Positions 49,274 to 59,763 of a stretch of DNA of 64,000 bases are shown here, one piece after another; positions within the stretch are counted from its first letter, which is position 1; each line of letters starts with the position of its first letter. The translations under genes were made by a program, and so were the position numbers. The stretch comes from Leclercia adecarboxylata (GTDB taxonomy: Bacteria; Pseudomonadota; Gammaproteobacteria; Enterobacterales; Enterobacteriaceae). The stretch is from positions 930,001-994,000 of the forward strand of contig LR590464.1 in assembly GCA_901472455.1 (NCBI GenBank), given 5' to 3'. The notes under the pieces were generated by a model. That model saw only the letters and a program-made list of their open reading frames with translations, ran no database searches and was not told the origin of the DNA.

Positions 49274-50382
49274 ATGTCTTTTACCGTACCGCGTGCGATA
49301 CCGTTTTCGCTGCTTGCCGCTCTGGTCTTAGCCGGATGTGCGGAGAAGGGGGCTGCGCCACTGAAAAAGGGTGAAAAGCCCGTCGATGTGGCCAGCGTTG
49401 TGCGGCAAAAAATGCCCGCTACGGTGAAAGACCGGGATCAGTGGGCCTCGGCGCTGGCAAAAACCTTCGAGAGCCAGAAGATCGCCCCCACCGAGGAGAA
49501 TATCTGCTCGGTGCTGGCGGTGGCGCAGCAGGAGTCGCTGTATCAGTCCGATCCGGCGGTGCCGGGGCTGAACAAAATTGCCTGGAAAGAGATCGACCGC
49601 CGGGCGGAAAAGCTGCACATTCCGGCATTTCTGGTCCACACCGCGCTGAAAATCACCTCGCCGAACGGCAAAAGCTACAGCGAGCGGTTGGATACGGGTG
49701 AAAACCGAGAAACAGCTCAGCGCCATCTTCGACGATATGATCAGTATGGTGCCGATGGGGCAGACCCTGTTTGGCTCCCTGAACCCGGTACATACTGGCG
49801 GGCCAATGCAGGTGAGTATCGCCTTCGCAGAAAAGCATACCGACGGCTATCCGTGGGAAAATCGAGAATACGGTGCGCCAGGAGGTCTTCTCCCTGCGCG
49901 GCGGCCTGTTGGTTCGGCCACTTACCATCTATTGAACTATCCCGCCAACTATACGGTGCCACTCTACCGCTTTGCTGATTTCAACGCTGGCTGGTACGCC
50001 AGCCGCAACGCGGCCTTCCAGAATGCGGTTAGCCGCGCCTCTGGGGTGAAACTGGCCCTGGACGGGGACCTGATTGCCTATGGCAGCAGCGAGGCAGGGA
50101 AGACAGAGCTGGCGGTGCGTAAACTGAAAGGCAAGCTGGACATGAGCGACAGTGAGATTTCGCCAGCAAACTGGCAAAAGGCGAACAGCCTGGCGTTTGA
50201 GAAAACCGACCTGTATCAGCAGGTCTATAAACTGGCGGAGCAGAAGAGCGGGAAGGCACTACCGAAAGCGATGCTGCCGGGGATCCAGCTTGAAAGCCCG
50301 AAAATCACCCGCAATCTGACAACCGCCTGGTTTGCCCAGCGCGTTGACGATCGCCGGGCGAAGTGGTATGGCGCTAAATTAG
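49274..50382 (+). CDS. yaiW: YaiW, surface-exposed outer-membrane lipoprotein (frame-broken)
   Basis: The lipobox LVLAGC near residue 21 marks a lipoprotein. DUF1615 features follow ([60 protein letters not shown]). YaiW of enterics affects uptake of the peptide Bac7 together with SbmA, which fits the shared operon. Breaks lie near 49700 and 49860 and a third near 50363. With one G fewer there, the protein ends RRAKCMALN at the TAG 50380-50382. Uncorrected, it reads on over yaiY. Confidence 0.88.
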
Positions 50383-50682
50383 CGGTAGCGGCGCCAGCCG
50401 CACCACCAGCGCAACGGCGCCCAACACCACCAGGCCCGCCAGGAATGGGATCAGCCCGAACACGGTGCTGACGCCCAATCCAATGTCTACGCGCGGGCGA
50501 ACGGAGTCTTCGACCTGCATCAGGTGTTCATACACGCCAGGGGCATGCACCAGGATGTTCAGCAGTTGTGAGCCTGCCCAGAAGCAGAACAGCACAAACA
50601 GAGCGTATGCAATATTTCCTGCCGTGGAGGTCTTAGGTTGTCTGGTGCTGAAAATCGGCTTCGACATCGTAAAGTCTGCCAT
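50374..50682 (-). CDS. yaiY: YaiY, small inner-membrane DUF2755 protein
   Basis: About 102 residues with two membrane segments ([20 protein letters not shown] and [18 protein letters not shown]), matching E. coli YaiY. The start ATG at 50682 follows GGAGGTAGTT. The last residues differ from E. coli (which ends in arginines) and could reflect one extra base near 50388. Function unknown. Convergent with yaiW and overlapping it by nine bases. Confidence 0.85.
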   Translation of the reverse strand: MADFTMSKPIFSTRQPKTSTAGNIAYALFVLFCFWAGSQLLNILVHAPGVYEHLMQVEDSVRPRVDIGLGVSTVFGLIPFLAGLVVLGAVALVVRLAPLPLI

Positions 50683-50929
50683 AACTACCTCCGCAATGTT
50701 CTGTCTGGCTAAATGCCTGTTGTACACGCTGAGTTTGACACCTCATGGCAGATGTCAATATCGGAATGATGGTAATTTGGCCTGGAGAATTCTCCTGGAT
50801 GTGCGAATTTTGCCGCACATCACAGATTTTTTACTTAAGTGAAATTCACTCTCATTTCAGATTTTCCGCATACGCCACAGACCTGACGGCGAAACTGTGC
50901 GAGGATAGATTTTTTCTTCTGGAGCGACC

Positions 50930-51149
50930 ATGAAACTGCCTGCCAAAATTCGCCGTGACTGGCATTTCTACGCCTTTGCAATTGGGCTGATCTTTATTCT
51001 GAATGGGGTGGTAGGGCTGCTGGGCTTTGGAAGCGAAGGGCTGGCAAACCTATGCGGTAGGGCTGGTGACCTGGGTGATCAGTTTCTGGCTGGCGGGGTT
51101 TATCATTCGCCGTCGCCCGGAAGAAGCGACGGCAAAAGACGCGGATTAA
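50930..51149 (+). CDS. yaiZ: YaiZ, small inner-membrane DUF2754 protein (frame-broken)
   Basis: [20 protein letters not shown], then [16 protein letters not shown], continue in the next frame as [20 protein letters not shown]. This matches the 70-residue YaiZ with two membrane spans. GGAG lies before the ATG. The break is near 51042. Function unknown. Its 3' end overlaps the 3' end of the convergent ddlA as drawn. Confidence 0.85.
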
Positions 51150-52246
51150 CGTTAACGGAAACCTGAAGCGCGCTGTCAGCGGCATGCCGTTCCAGCGCCA
51201 GTTCAATCAGACGGGTGATCAGATCCGGGTAGCTGAGGCCGCTGGCCTGCCACAGTTTCGGATACATACTGATGTTGGTGAAGCCAGGCAGGGTGTTGAT
51301 TTCATTGATGACGACGCGATTATCCGCCGTTAAGAAGACATCGACACGTGCCATACCGCGACAGCCCAGCGCCTGATAGGCCTCGATGGCAATGGCGCGG
51401 ATCGCGTCGTTGACCTCAGCATCCAGCACGGCAGGTACAACCACCTGCGCGCCCTGGTCGTCGATGTATTTGGTATCGTAAGAGTAGAACTCGCTGTTCA
51501 GCACCACTTCGCCGCAGGTGCTGGCCTGCGGGAAATCATTCCCCAGCACCGCGCACTCAATCTCACGCCCTTTAATTCCCTGCTCAACCACTACTTTGTG
51601 ATCGAAGGTAAACGCCAGACGTACCGCGTCGCTGAACTGCGCTTCGCTGTTCACTTTGCTGACGCCGACGGAGGAACCCTGGTTTGCCGGTTTAACGAAC
51701 AGCGGCAGGCCAAAGCGGGCGCTAAGATCGGCAAAGGTGTGTTGGTCGCGGTTGGCGCGGGTGAGGGTGACAAAGGGGGCCACGTTCAGCCCGGCATCGC
51801 GCAGCAGGCGCTTGGTGACGTCTTTATCCATGCAGGCAGCAGAGCCGAGCACGTCGGAGCCGACGAACGGCAGGTTGGCCATTCGCAGCATCCCCTGCAG
51901 GGAGCCATCTTCGCCCAGCGTGCCGTGGACAATCGGGAAAATGACATCGACAGACGAAAGCGCCTGCCCGGTACTGGCATTGATCAGTTGGCCTTCCATT
52001 ACGCCTGGCACGGTAGCAACGCTAATCTCAGACGGGTTCAGCGCGATGTGCGCCGGATCGTCGGCATTGAGCAGATAGCCCTGCTCGTCGTTAATGTGCC
52101 ACTGGCCCTGCTTATCAATACCTAACAGCACGACCTCAAAGCGGCTTTTATCAATCGCGTTAACGATATTTTTGGCCGATTGCAGCGACACTTCGTGCTC
52201 GGCTGATTTTTCCCCCAAAGACAATACCTACCCGCAACTTCGCCAT
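51103..52246 (-). CDS. ddlA: D-alanine-D-alanine ligase DdlA (frame-broken near start)
   Basis: Matches E. coli DdlA (364 residues), the cytoplasmic ATP-grasp ligase that makes D-Ala-D-Ala for cell wall. Visible are [57 protein letters not shown] and [19 protein letters not shown]. The true start, [13 protein letters not shown], at 52246 is split from the rest by an extra base near 52215. The C-terminus runs past the point where DdlA normally ends and overlaps yaiZ, so a second error near 51160 is possible. Confidence 0.92.
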
Positions 52247-52352
52247 CACTTCGCTCATCCACTCTGACTCAAAACGCTTACCATATCACGATGCCCGGCG
52301 GGATTCGCCGCCTTCTGCCATAATGTTTTGGCACATTGTTTCAGGAGGGTGA

Positions 52353-53072
52353 GTGAAAGGGAAAAGCCTGATTATCTGTCTTGCTGTCATTGCTGCGGCC
52401 ATCGCGGGCTACCGTTGGCTGCCGTCGTATTACAACCCCTTTGTGCCGCTGAACCTCGACGATCCCCCCGGCACGTTGACCCAGTTTAAGCTGCGTCGCC
52501 TGACCCCTGAACATTGTGAAATACTGCTGGCACAGGCCAATGCGCGCCAGCTGATCCGTACCCAGTCGGTGGCCGACAGCGCGGGGGAGTGTCCGCTCAG
52601 TGATGTGGTGCGGGTGCGGAGTTTTGGCCGCGTCAGCCTTAGCAGCAGTTTTCTAGCCAGCTGCCCGCTGGCCCTCAGTTCGGCGCTGTTCATCAACCAG
52701 CAAGCCCGGCCCCTGACCGAAACCATGATGGGCAGCAGCCTGTCGCGCGTTGAGCACCTCGGCAGCTTTGCCTGCCGGAATATCTATCATCGCCCCAATG
52801 CCCGGCGCAGCGAACATGCAACCGCTCAGGCACTGGATATCAGCGGTTTCACCCTTGAGAACGGGCAGCGGATTTCGGTCCTGCGCGGCTGGGAAAACGC
52901 CACTTCCGGCCCGTGGCTGCGCGCGATGCTGGACGCCAGTTGCGGCTATTTCGGCAATGCTCTCGGCCCGGATTACAATGCCGCCCACGCCAACCATTTC
53001 CATCTCGGGATGCGGGGTTTCGGTTACTGTCCGCAAAGCATAAATCACCAGACAAAAGGCAAAAATATGTGA
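52353..53072 (+). CDS. Extensin-like C-terminal domain protein, probable periplasmic peptidase-fold enzyme
   Basis: About 239 residues starting at a GTG preceded by GGAGG. An N-terminal membrane anchor (SLIICLAVIAAAIAGYRWLP) leads into an extensin-like domain with paired cysteines (EHCEIL, AGECPL, ASCPLAL, FACRNIY). Its zinc-type motifs SEHATAQALDISGF and HANHFHLGMRGFGYC resemble those of M15/LAS peptidoglycan DD-peptidases. I infer a cell-wall role. The family name does not imply plant extensin function. Removing one C near 53033 would end it at GYCRKA (53043). Absent from this site in E. coli K-12. Confidence 0.75.
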   Translation: MKGKSLIICLAVIAAAIAGYRWLPSYYNPFVPLNLDDPPGTLTQFKLRRLTPEHCEILLAQANARQLIRTQSVADSAGECPLSDVVRVRSFGRVSLSSSFLASCPLALSSALFINQQARPLTETMMGSSLSRVEHLGSFACRNIYHRPNARRSEHATAQALDISGFTLENGQRISVLRGWENATSGPWLRAMLDASCGYFGNALGPDYNAAHANHFHLGMRGFGYCPQSINHQTKGKNM

Positions 53073-53205
53073 CATGTTTCACAAATATGATGACTGGGAA
53101 GATAAAACCCCAAAGTCGCGGCAGGCGCATCTCTGATAACTTTCGGCGCATCGTAACTTGCTAATCTGATAGCGAATTCACGCAAAATGTAGACAGTATC
53201 CGCCT

Positions 53206-54428
53206 ATGGAATCCTGGAAAGTTAACCTCATTTCGGTCTGGTTTGGTTGTTTTTTCACCGGCCTCGCCATCAGCCAGATTTTACCCTTCTTGCCGCTGTA
53301 TGTGTCCCAGCTTGGCGTCTCCTCCCATGAGGCGCTGTCAATGTGGTCGGGGCTGACTTCAGCGTCACTTTCCTGGTTTCAGCTATCGTCTCGCCAATGT
53401 GGGGCAGCCTTGCCGATCGCAAAGGGCGCAAGCTGATGCTGTTACGCGCCTCGCTGGGGATGGCGATCGCGATCCTGCTCCAGGCCTTTGCCACCAACGT
53501 CTGGCAATTGTTCCTGCTGCGGGCGCTGATGGGGCTGACGTCCGGCTATATTCCGAACGCCATGGCGCTGGTGGCATCGCAGGTGCCCCGGGAGCGTAGC
53601 GGCTGGGCCATCAGCACGCTCTCAACGGCACAGATCAGCGGCGTGATTGGCGGCCCGCTGATGGGCGGCTTTTTGGCTGACCACGTTGGACTTCGCGCGG
53701 TGTTCCTCATCACCGCCGTTCTGCTGGTGATCAGTTTTCTGGTGACGCTGTTCCTGATTAAAGAGGGCGCCCGCCCGAGCGTGAGCAAAGCGGAGCGTCT
53801 GAGCGGTAAGGCGGTATTTGCGTCGTTACCCTATCCCTGGCTGATGATTAGCCTGTTTGTCACCACCATGGTGATCCAGCTCTGCAATGGTTCGGTCGGG
53901 CCGATCCTCGCGCTGTTTATTCAGTCGATGGCGCCAGAGAGCAGCAATATTGCCTTTCTCAGCGGGATGATTGCCGCCGTGCCGGGCATTTCGGCGCTGA
54001 TGTCTGCCCCGCGTCTGGGTAAGCTGGGGGATCGCATCGGCACTGGTCGCATTCTGATGGCGACGCTTATTGTGGCGGTGGTCCTCTTTTTCGCCATGTC
54101 CTTTGTCACCACGCCCTTCCAGCTTGGGGTGCTGCGTTTCCTGCTGGGCTTTGCCGATGGTGCCATGCTGCCTGCGGTGCAAACCCTGCTGATAAAATAC
54201 TCCAGCGATCGGGTGACCGGGCGGATCTTCGGCTATAACCAATCGTTTATGTATCTGGGGAACGTTGCCGGGCCGTTGATGGGGGCGGCGGTCTCGGCGA
54301 TGGCCGGATTCCGCTGGGTATTTTTCGCCACTGCGATAGTGATATTGCTGAATATTATCCAGCTGGCATGGGCTATGCGGCGGCGTCGTCAGCAGGAAGA
54401 TCGAACGCGCCAGATTAAGCGGTTGTAG
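53206..54428 (+). CDS. MFS efflux transporter, MdtG-like (frame-broken)
   Basis: About 408 residues, 12 spans. The signature [20 protein letters not shown], then [37 protein letters not shown] and [20 protein letters not shown], align with MdtG (drug:H+ antiporter 1 group). The start ATG is at 53206 ([20 protein letters not shown]). A break near 53350 separates the first 48 residues. In E. coli mdtG lies elsewhere, so this may be a paralogue. It sits between the extensin-like gene and iraP, an insertion relative to E. coli order. Substrate unknown. Confidence 0.8.
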
Positions 54429-54666
54429 CGCTGCTGTATAAGATAGTTAAGCAGGACTGTCGTTATCCATAATTAAAAATGATGGTTCTGCGTTTATATT
54501 GCGTTGTCACGACGATTTGAATTTCATTTAAAGAAACCTTTTATTTGACGTCGCGCAGACTATTTAATCGGGAATAAGTTTTGGCTTAAAAATAGTACTT
54601 TTAGCCACTTTGCAATCCTCAGGCATAATGATAACGTCGGAAAAAACCCCATAAGGAAATACCGCT

Positions 54667-54927
54667 GTGAAAAATCTCATTGCTGAGTTATTGCTTAAGC
54701 TTGCCCAAAAGGAAGAAGAGTCGAAAGAGCTGGTAGCCCAGGTCGAAGCGCTCGAAATTGTGGTAACTGCACTGTTACGTCAGATGGCGAAAAGTGAGCA
54801 GCAGGCGCTGATCGACAGTGTGGAAGGCGCGCTGGATGAGGTTCGGCCAGATAAACAAGTGTCTGTTGAGGACAGCGAGATGCTGCAACAATACGTAAAA
54901 AAGCTGTTACGGCACCCGCGCAGCTGA
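54667..54927 (+). CDS. iraP: IraP, anti-adaptor that stabilises sigma-S
   Basis: 86 residues, [20 protein letters not shown], with a long coiled-coil-like helix ([20 protein letters not shown]), matching E. coli IraP (YaiB). It binds RssB and blocks ClpXP degradation of RpoS during phosphate starvation, which fits its place before phoA. The leader 54429-54666 is AT-rich and should contain its ppGpp-responsive promoter; I could not assign elements. Intact. Confidence 0.92.
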   Translation: MKNLIAELLLKLAQKEEESKELVAQVEALEIVVTALLRQMAKSEQQALIDSVEGALDEVRPDKQVSVEDSEMLQQYVKKLLRHPRS

Positions 54928-54948
54928 ACGGTCATATGGTGTAATTCC

Positions 54949-54966
54949 CCGTCATAGAACCGTCAC
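54949..54966 (+). promoter_or_regulatory. Pho box upstream of phoA
   Basis: CCGTCATAGAACCGTCAC contains two 7-base half-sites (CCGTCAT and CCGTCAC against CTGTCAT/CTGTCAC) separated by four bases, the PhoB dimer layout. It ends about 60 bases before the phoA start, with TATAGT (54979-54984) as a possible -10. Confidence 0.85.
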
Positions 54967-55025
54967 ATCGGTTGCCTATAGTCGCTCTGTTTTATTTTTT
55001 ATGTATTTTTACATGGAGAAAATAA

Positions 55026-56443
55026 GTGAAACAGAGCGCACTTTATATCGCATTACTTTCCCTGCTGGTTACCCCTACAATTTATGCTGAAACTGTGGCA
55101 CCGACCACGGTTCTGGATAATCGTGCCGCGCGGGGGATATCACTCAAGCTGGCGGCGCTCGCCGTCTGTCAGAGGATCAGACTGCGGCAATACGTGCATC
55201 ACTGAATGACAAGCCAGCCAAAAATATTATTCTGCTGATTGGCGACGGGATGGGCGACTCCGAAATAACAGCGGCACGAAATTATGCCGAAGGCGCAGGC
55301 GGCTTTTTTAAAGGCATCGATGCCCTGCCGTTGACCGGGCAATATACTCACTATGCGCTGGATAAAAAAACGGGCAAACCCGATTACGTGACCGACTCCG
55401 CGGCCTCCGCAACGGCGTGGACCACAGGCGTAAAAACCTATAATGGCGCGCTGGGCGTGGATATCCACGAAAAAGATCATCAGACCATCCTTGAGATGGC
55501 GAAAGCGGCGGGGCTGGCTACCGGCAACGTCTCCACCGCCGAATTGCAGGATGCGACACCCGCGGCGCTGGTCGCCCATGTGACCTCGCGTAAATGCTAC
55601 GGCCCGTCCGTGACCAGTGAAAAATGCGCCAGCAACGCGCTGGAAAAAGGCGGAAAAGGCTCCATTGCCGAACAACTGCTGAACGCCCGCGCCGATGTTA
55701 CCCTTGGCGGCGGCGCGAAGACCTTCGCAGAAACCGCCACCACCGGCGAATGGCAGGGCAAAACCCTGCGTGAGCAGGCTCAGGCGCGCGGCTATCAGCT
55801 GGTAAGCGATGCCGCATCCCTCGCCGCCATTACCGACGCGGGCCAGGATAAGCCGCTGCTGGGGCTGTTTGCCGAAGGCAATATGCCGGTGCGTTGGGAA
55901 GGGCCGAAAGCCAGCTATCATGGCAATCTCGATAAGCCTCCCGTCACCTGTACGCCTAATCCGCAGCGCAATGATAGCGTGCCAACCTTAGCGGCGATGA
56001 CTGACAAAGCGATCTCCCTGTTGAGCAAAAACGAAAAAGGCTTCTTCCTGCAGGTAGAAGGTGCCTCGATCGATAAGCAGGATCATGCCGCGAACCCGTG
56101 CGGGCAGATTGGCGAAACCGTCGATCTGGATGAGGCCGTGCAGAAGGCGCTGGCGTTTGCGAAGCAGGATGGCAATACGCTGGTGATTGTCACTGCAGAT
56201 CACGCCCACTCCAGCCAGATTGTCGCGCCGGATACCAAAGCACCGGGGTTGACGCAGGCGCTGACCACCAAAGACGGTGCCGTGATGGCGATGAGCTACG
56301 GCAACGCGGAAGGGGAGTCGATGGAGCATACCGGCAGCCAGCTGCGTATCGCGGCCTACGGTCCGCATGCCGCCAATGTGATTGGCCTGACGGATCAAAC
56401 CGATCTGTTCTACACCATGCAAGCCGCGTTAGGTCTTAAATAA
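55026..56443 (+). CDS. phoA: Alkaline phosphatase PhoA (frame-broken in N-terminal region)
   Basis: Matches E. coli PhoA. Starts with GTG as in E. coli. The signal peptide is [20 protein letters not shown] with cleavage after AE-type residues. The catalytic serine lies in [15 protein letters not shown]. Metal ligands appear in [35 protein letters not shown] and EHTGSQLRI. It hydrolyses phosphate esters in the periplasm as a disulfide-bonded, zinc/magnesium dimer. One or two indels near 55133-55160 separate the start from the main frame ([15 protein letters not shown]). Confidence 0.94.
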
Positions 56444-56448
56444 GCAAC

Positions 56449-56484
56449 GCCCGGCAGGAAAATCGCCTGCCGGGTGGTTTTTTC
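56449..56484 (+). terminator. Terminator after phoA
   Basis: CCCGGCAGG (56450-56458) and CCTGCCGGG (56466-56474) form a perfect 9-bp stem followed by GGTTTTTT, five bases past the phoA stop. Confidence 0.88.
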
Positions 56485-56532
56485 ACCAGCACGAACCAGA
56501 CTTACTGTGATCATCCACAGAAGGATAGTGCT

Positions 56533-56853
56533 ATGAAAATCACACTGCTGGCTACGCTGCTCCTGGGTCTGTTTTCGCTAACCCCTGCCGGGGCGCAGAA
56601 TCAACAGCCCAACCCGCAGCAGCAACGTATGACCACCTGCAATCAACAGGCGACCGCTCAGGCCCTGAAGGGCGATTCCCGTAAGACCTACATGAGCGAC
56701 TGTCTGAAAAATGCCTCCTCTAAACCTGCCGAAAAAAGCCTGACGCCACAGCAACAAAGGATGCGTGAATGTAACGATCAGGCGACCCAACAATCGCTCA
56801 AAGGCGACGACCGGAATAAGTTTATGAGCGCCTGTCTGAAGAAAAAAGGCTAG
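56533..56853 (+). CDS. psiF: PsiF, phosphate-starvation-inducible protein
   Basis: 106 residues with a signal peptide (LLATLLLGLFSLTPAGAQNQ) and two PsiF repeats, each with a Cys pair and basic linker (RMTTCNQQATAQALKGDSRK and RMRECNDQATQQSLKGDDRN). Exported and small; function unknown. Known in E. coli to be induced by phosphate starvation next to phoA. An AGAAGGA site precedes the ATG. Intact. A stem GGGTGAGC/GCTCACCC follows at 56861-56886. Confidence 0.92.
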   Translation: MKITLLATLLLGLFSLTPAGAQNQQPNPQQQRMTTCNQQATAQALKGDSRKTYMSDCLKNASSKPAEKSLTPQQQRMRECNDQATQQSLKGDDRNKFMSACLKKKG

Positions 56854-56943
56854 TTCAAACGGGTGAGCGAGCCAGGCGGCTCACCCGAAATATCATACTT
56901 AGCCTCAAGTAAGCCTTTCTATAATTTGGGAAAATGCTTTTGA

Positions 56944-58059
56944 GTGTTCCCAAAAATTATGAATGATGAAAACTTTTACAGCAAAGTCTATGCCCGGGAA
57001 GGGATTATTCATGCGCGTACCGCAGATGAACATCACCGCTCGGGTATCCGCCTGGCGCGTCGGCTCCGTTGGCCGCGCGCGGTGGGTCTGGCAATTCTCT
57101 TTATCCCGATTGCCAGCGTGCTGGTCTCGCAGCCGGTCAACGGCGTCTGGTGGCTACTGCTGGTGGGCTGGGCGTTCGTCTGGCCCCATCTGGCCTGGCA
57201 AATAGCTGCGCGTTCTTCCGATCCGCATAGTAGCGAGATGTTTAACCTCAGAGTGGACGCCATTATGGCCGGGGTCTGGATTGGGGTGATGGGGGTTAAT
57301 GCCATGCCCAGCGCGGCGCTGGTCATGATGATAAGCATGAACCTGATAGGCGTGGGCGGGATCCGCCTGTACGGCCCCGGGGTGATAATGACCGCGCTGG
57401 CCGCGCTGATCGCTTTGCAACTCACCCACGTAACGCCGGACTACGTCAGCACGCCGCTGGAGATTGGACTCGCCCTGCCGGTGATCGTCTGTTACCCGAT
57501 GCTGTTTGCCTGGATGAGTTTCCAGACTACCCGTCGTCTGGTGGAACACAAGCGACGGCTTGAGTTGATGAGTACCCTGGACGGCATGACCGGCGTCTTT
57601 AACCGTCGTCACTGGGAAGTGTTACTGCGCACAGAATATGAAAATTACCGCCGCTACCACCGTAGCGCCACGCTTCTGCTGATCGATATCGATCACTTCA
57701 AGAACATTAATGACAGCTGGGGCCATGACGTCGGCGACCTGGCGATTGTCGCCGTCACCCGCCAGCTGCAGCTCACATTACGCGCCAGCGATATGATTGG
57801 CCGGTTTGGCGGAGATGAGTTCGCGGTGATCATGAGCGGTACGACAGCGGAAAGCGCCATTGCGGCGATGTCGCGGGTGCATGAAAGGCTGGCAGATTTA
57901 CATCTGCCGGGAATGCCGCAGGTAAAGATTTCCATCAGCGTCGGCGTTGCGCCACTCACGACGTCGATGGTGCATTACCAGGAGTGGCTTAAAGCGGCGG
58001 ATATCGCGCTCTACAAAGCGAAAAACGCCGGACGTAACCGCACCGAAGTGGCGGCCTGA
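56944..58059 (+). CDS. dgcC: Diguanylate cyclase DgcC (AdrA)
   Basis: 371 residues matching AdrA/DgcC, the CsgD-activated cyclase that makes c-di-GMP for cellulose synthesis. A MASE2 domain with several spans (GIRLARRLRWPRAVGLAILF; GWAFVWPHLAWQIAARS) is followed by GGDEF (DGMTGVFNRRHW; LLLIDIDHFKNINDSWGHDV; active site RFGGDEFAVIMSG). Starts with GTG at 56944 giving MFPKIMNDENF as in E. coli. Intact. It ends 15 bases before the convergent proC stop. Confidence 0.93.
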   Translation: MFPKIMNDENFYSKVYAREGIIHARTADEHHRSGIRLARRLRWPRAVGLAILFIPIASVLVSQPVNGVWWLLLVGWAFVWPHLAWQIAARSSDPHSSEMFNLRVDAIMAGVWIGVMGVNAMPSAALVMMISMNLIGVGGIRLYGPGVIMTALAALIALQLTHVTPDYVSTPLEIGLALPVIVCYPMLFAWMSFQTTRRLVEHKRRLELMSTLDGMTGVFNRRHWEVLLRTEYENYRRYHRSATLLLIDIDHFKNINDSWGHDVGDLAIVAVTRQLQLTLRASDMIGRFGGDEFAVIMSGTTAESAIAAMSRVHERLADLHLPGMPQVKISISVGVAPLTTSMVHYQEWLKAADIALYKAKNAGRNRTEVAA

Positions 58060-58073
58060 CGTCCGGCAGTCGG

Positions 58074-58882
58074 TCAGGACTTACTCAACAGCTCTGATTT
58101 TTCCATGCACTTGTTCATGGCTTCAATGACGGCGGCACGGAAGCCGCGCGCTTCCAGTTCCCGCACCGCTTCGATGGTGGTGCCGCCAGGGGAACAGACC
58201 ATATCTTTCAGTTCGCCGGATGCTTGCCGGTTTCGAGCACCATTTTGGCGGATCCCATCACCGCCTGTGCAGCAAATTTATAGGCCTGCGCACGCGGCAT
58301 CCCACCCAGAACGGCCGCATCGGCCATCGCTTCAATAAACATAAACACGTAGGCAGGCGCTGACCCGCTGACCCCGACCACCGGGTGGATCATCGCCTCG
58401 GCAATCACTTCGGCTTCACCGAAGCAGCGGAAAATGTTGAGCACATCGGCAACTTCTTCGGCGGTCACCAGCGCGTTCGGCGTGATGGAGGTCATGCCCG
58501 CGTTGACCAGCGACGGCGTGTTGGGCATGGCGCGGACAATTTTACGGTCATGGCCCAGCGCACGCGCCAGCTGATCGAGGGTAACGCCTGCGGCGATAGA
58601 GACCACCAGCGTCTCTTTGTTGAGGCTGGAAGTGATGTCGCTCAGGACTTTCACCATCATGTTCGGCTTCACTGCACCGAAGACGATATCGGCGACCTGG
58701 GCCACTTCCTGGGCGCTTTGCGCAGCGTTGATCCCGTACTGATCGTGCAGAGCGGCGACTTTGTCCGGCGAGGGGGTATAGACCCAAATCTGGCCGGGCA
58801 GCACTTGCCCGCTGGCAATCAGACCGCCGAGAATGGCTTTGCCCATATTACCGCAGCCGATAAAACCGATTTTCTTCTCCAT
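58074..58882 (-). CDS. proC: Pyrroline-5-carboxylate reductase ProC (frame-broken near C-terminus)
   Basis: Matches E. coli ProC (269 residues), the last step of proline synthesis. NAD(P)-binding start [19 protein letters not shown], then [20 protein letters not shown] and [20 protein letters not shown]. After a break near 58215 (missing base in GCCGGATGC) the end reads [20 protein letters not shown] and finishes EKSELLSKS. Start ATG at 58882 follows GGGAGACGTG. Stop TGA at 58074-58076. Confidence 0.94.
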
Positions 58883-59031
58883 CACGTCTCCCTCTTAGGC
58901 TTTGTTATGTGTGTGGAACTTTAGCCTATCGCGGTTTTTTACGCAGCATTAAAGCATCCGCCCCATCCGTTACTTTGCCTGGCGGGAAAAGCAGGCGACA
59001 ATAGGCTCCTGTTCTATACCGGAGAGAGAAG

Positions 59032-59491
59032 ATGGCGATTTGGGTGGATGCCGATGCGTGTCCGAATGTCATTAAAGAGATCCTGTTTCGTGCCGCCGAG
59101 CGCGTACAGATGCCAATGACGCTGGTGGCGAATCAGAACCTGCGTGTGCCGCCGTCCCGCTTTATTCGCACCCTGCGTGTTCCAGCAGGTTTTGATGTGG
59201 CCGATAACGAAATTGTGCGCCAGTGCAGCGCCGGAGACCTGGTGATCACCGCCGATATCCCGCTGGCGGCAGAAGTGCTGGAGAAAGGGGCGGCGGCGCT
59301 GAACCCGCGCGGGGAACGTTACTCCCCGGCCACCATCCGCGAAAAAGCTGACGATGCGCGATTTCATGGATACCCTGCGCGCCAGTGGCGTCCAGACCGG
59401 CGGGCCGGACAGTTTGTCTCAGCGCGACAGACAGCTCTTTGCCGCCGAACTCGATAAATGGCTGCTGGAAGTGAAGCGTCGTCAGGGGTAA
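59032..59491 (+). CDS. yaiI: YaiI, UPF0178 protein (frame-broken)
   Basis: About 152 residues starting [20 protein letters not shown], with [19 protein letters not shown]. This is a PIN-like fold family with conserved acidic residues. No activity is established. GGAGAGAGAAG precedes the start. A break near 59352 (GAAAAAGC) shifts the last 45 codons, which continue as [20 protein letters not shown] to stop at 59491. Confidence 0.88.
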
Positions 59492-59657
59492 TCATCATAG
59501 TGACATAGGCGTCTGCCACTATTACTCCCTTCCGGGGTTGTCAATGGCGGGTGGGTTCAGGTAAGGTGAGCGCACCGTCAGTGCAACTATTTCTTTACAG
59601 GATCTTCCCTGACTCTCTATGGCATTGACTGATATGGCAGATTAATGCCACGCCTGA

Positions 59658-59704
59658 TGTAATAAATGTTTTACGATTACTTATGTACTAGCTTAATGAT
59701 ATCA
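59658..59704 (+). promoter_or_regulatory. TyrR box and TrpR-like operator before aroL
   Basis: TGTAATAAATGTTTTACG (59658-59675) fits the TyrR box TGTAAA-N6-TTTACA with two mismatches. GTACTAGCTTAATGATATCA (59685-59704) fits the TrpR operator seen before aroL in E. coli. Both lie 60-105 bases before the aroL start, so shikimate kinase II should be repressed by tyrosine and tryptophan. Confidence 0.7.
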
Positions 59705-59763
59705 TGGCACTCTTTTCGACTTCACCCACCGCACGCCTGCGGCCTTAAGGGGAACACCTGGTT

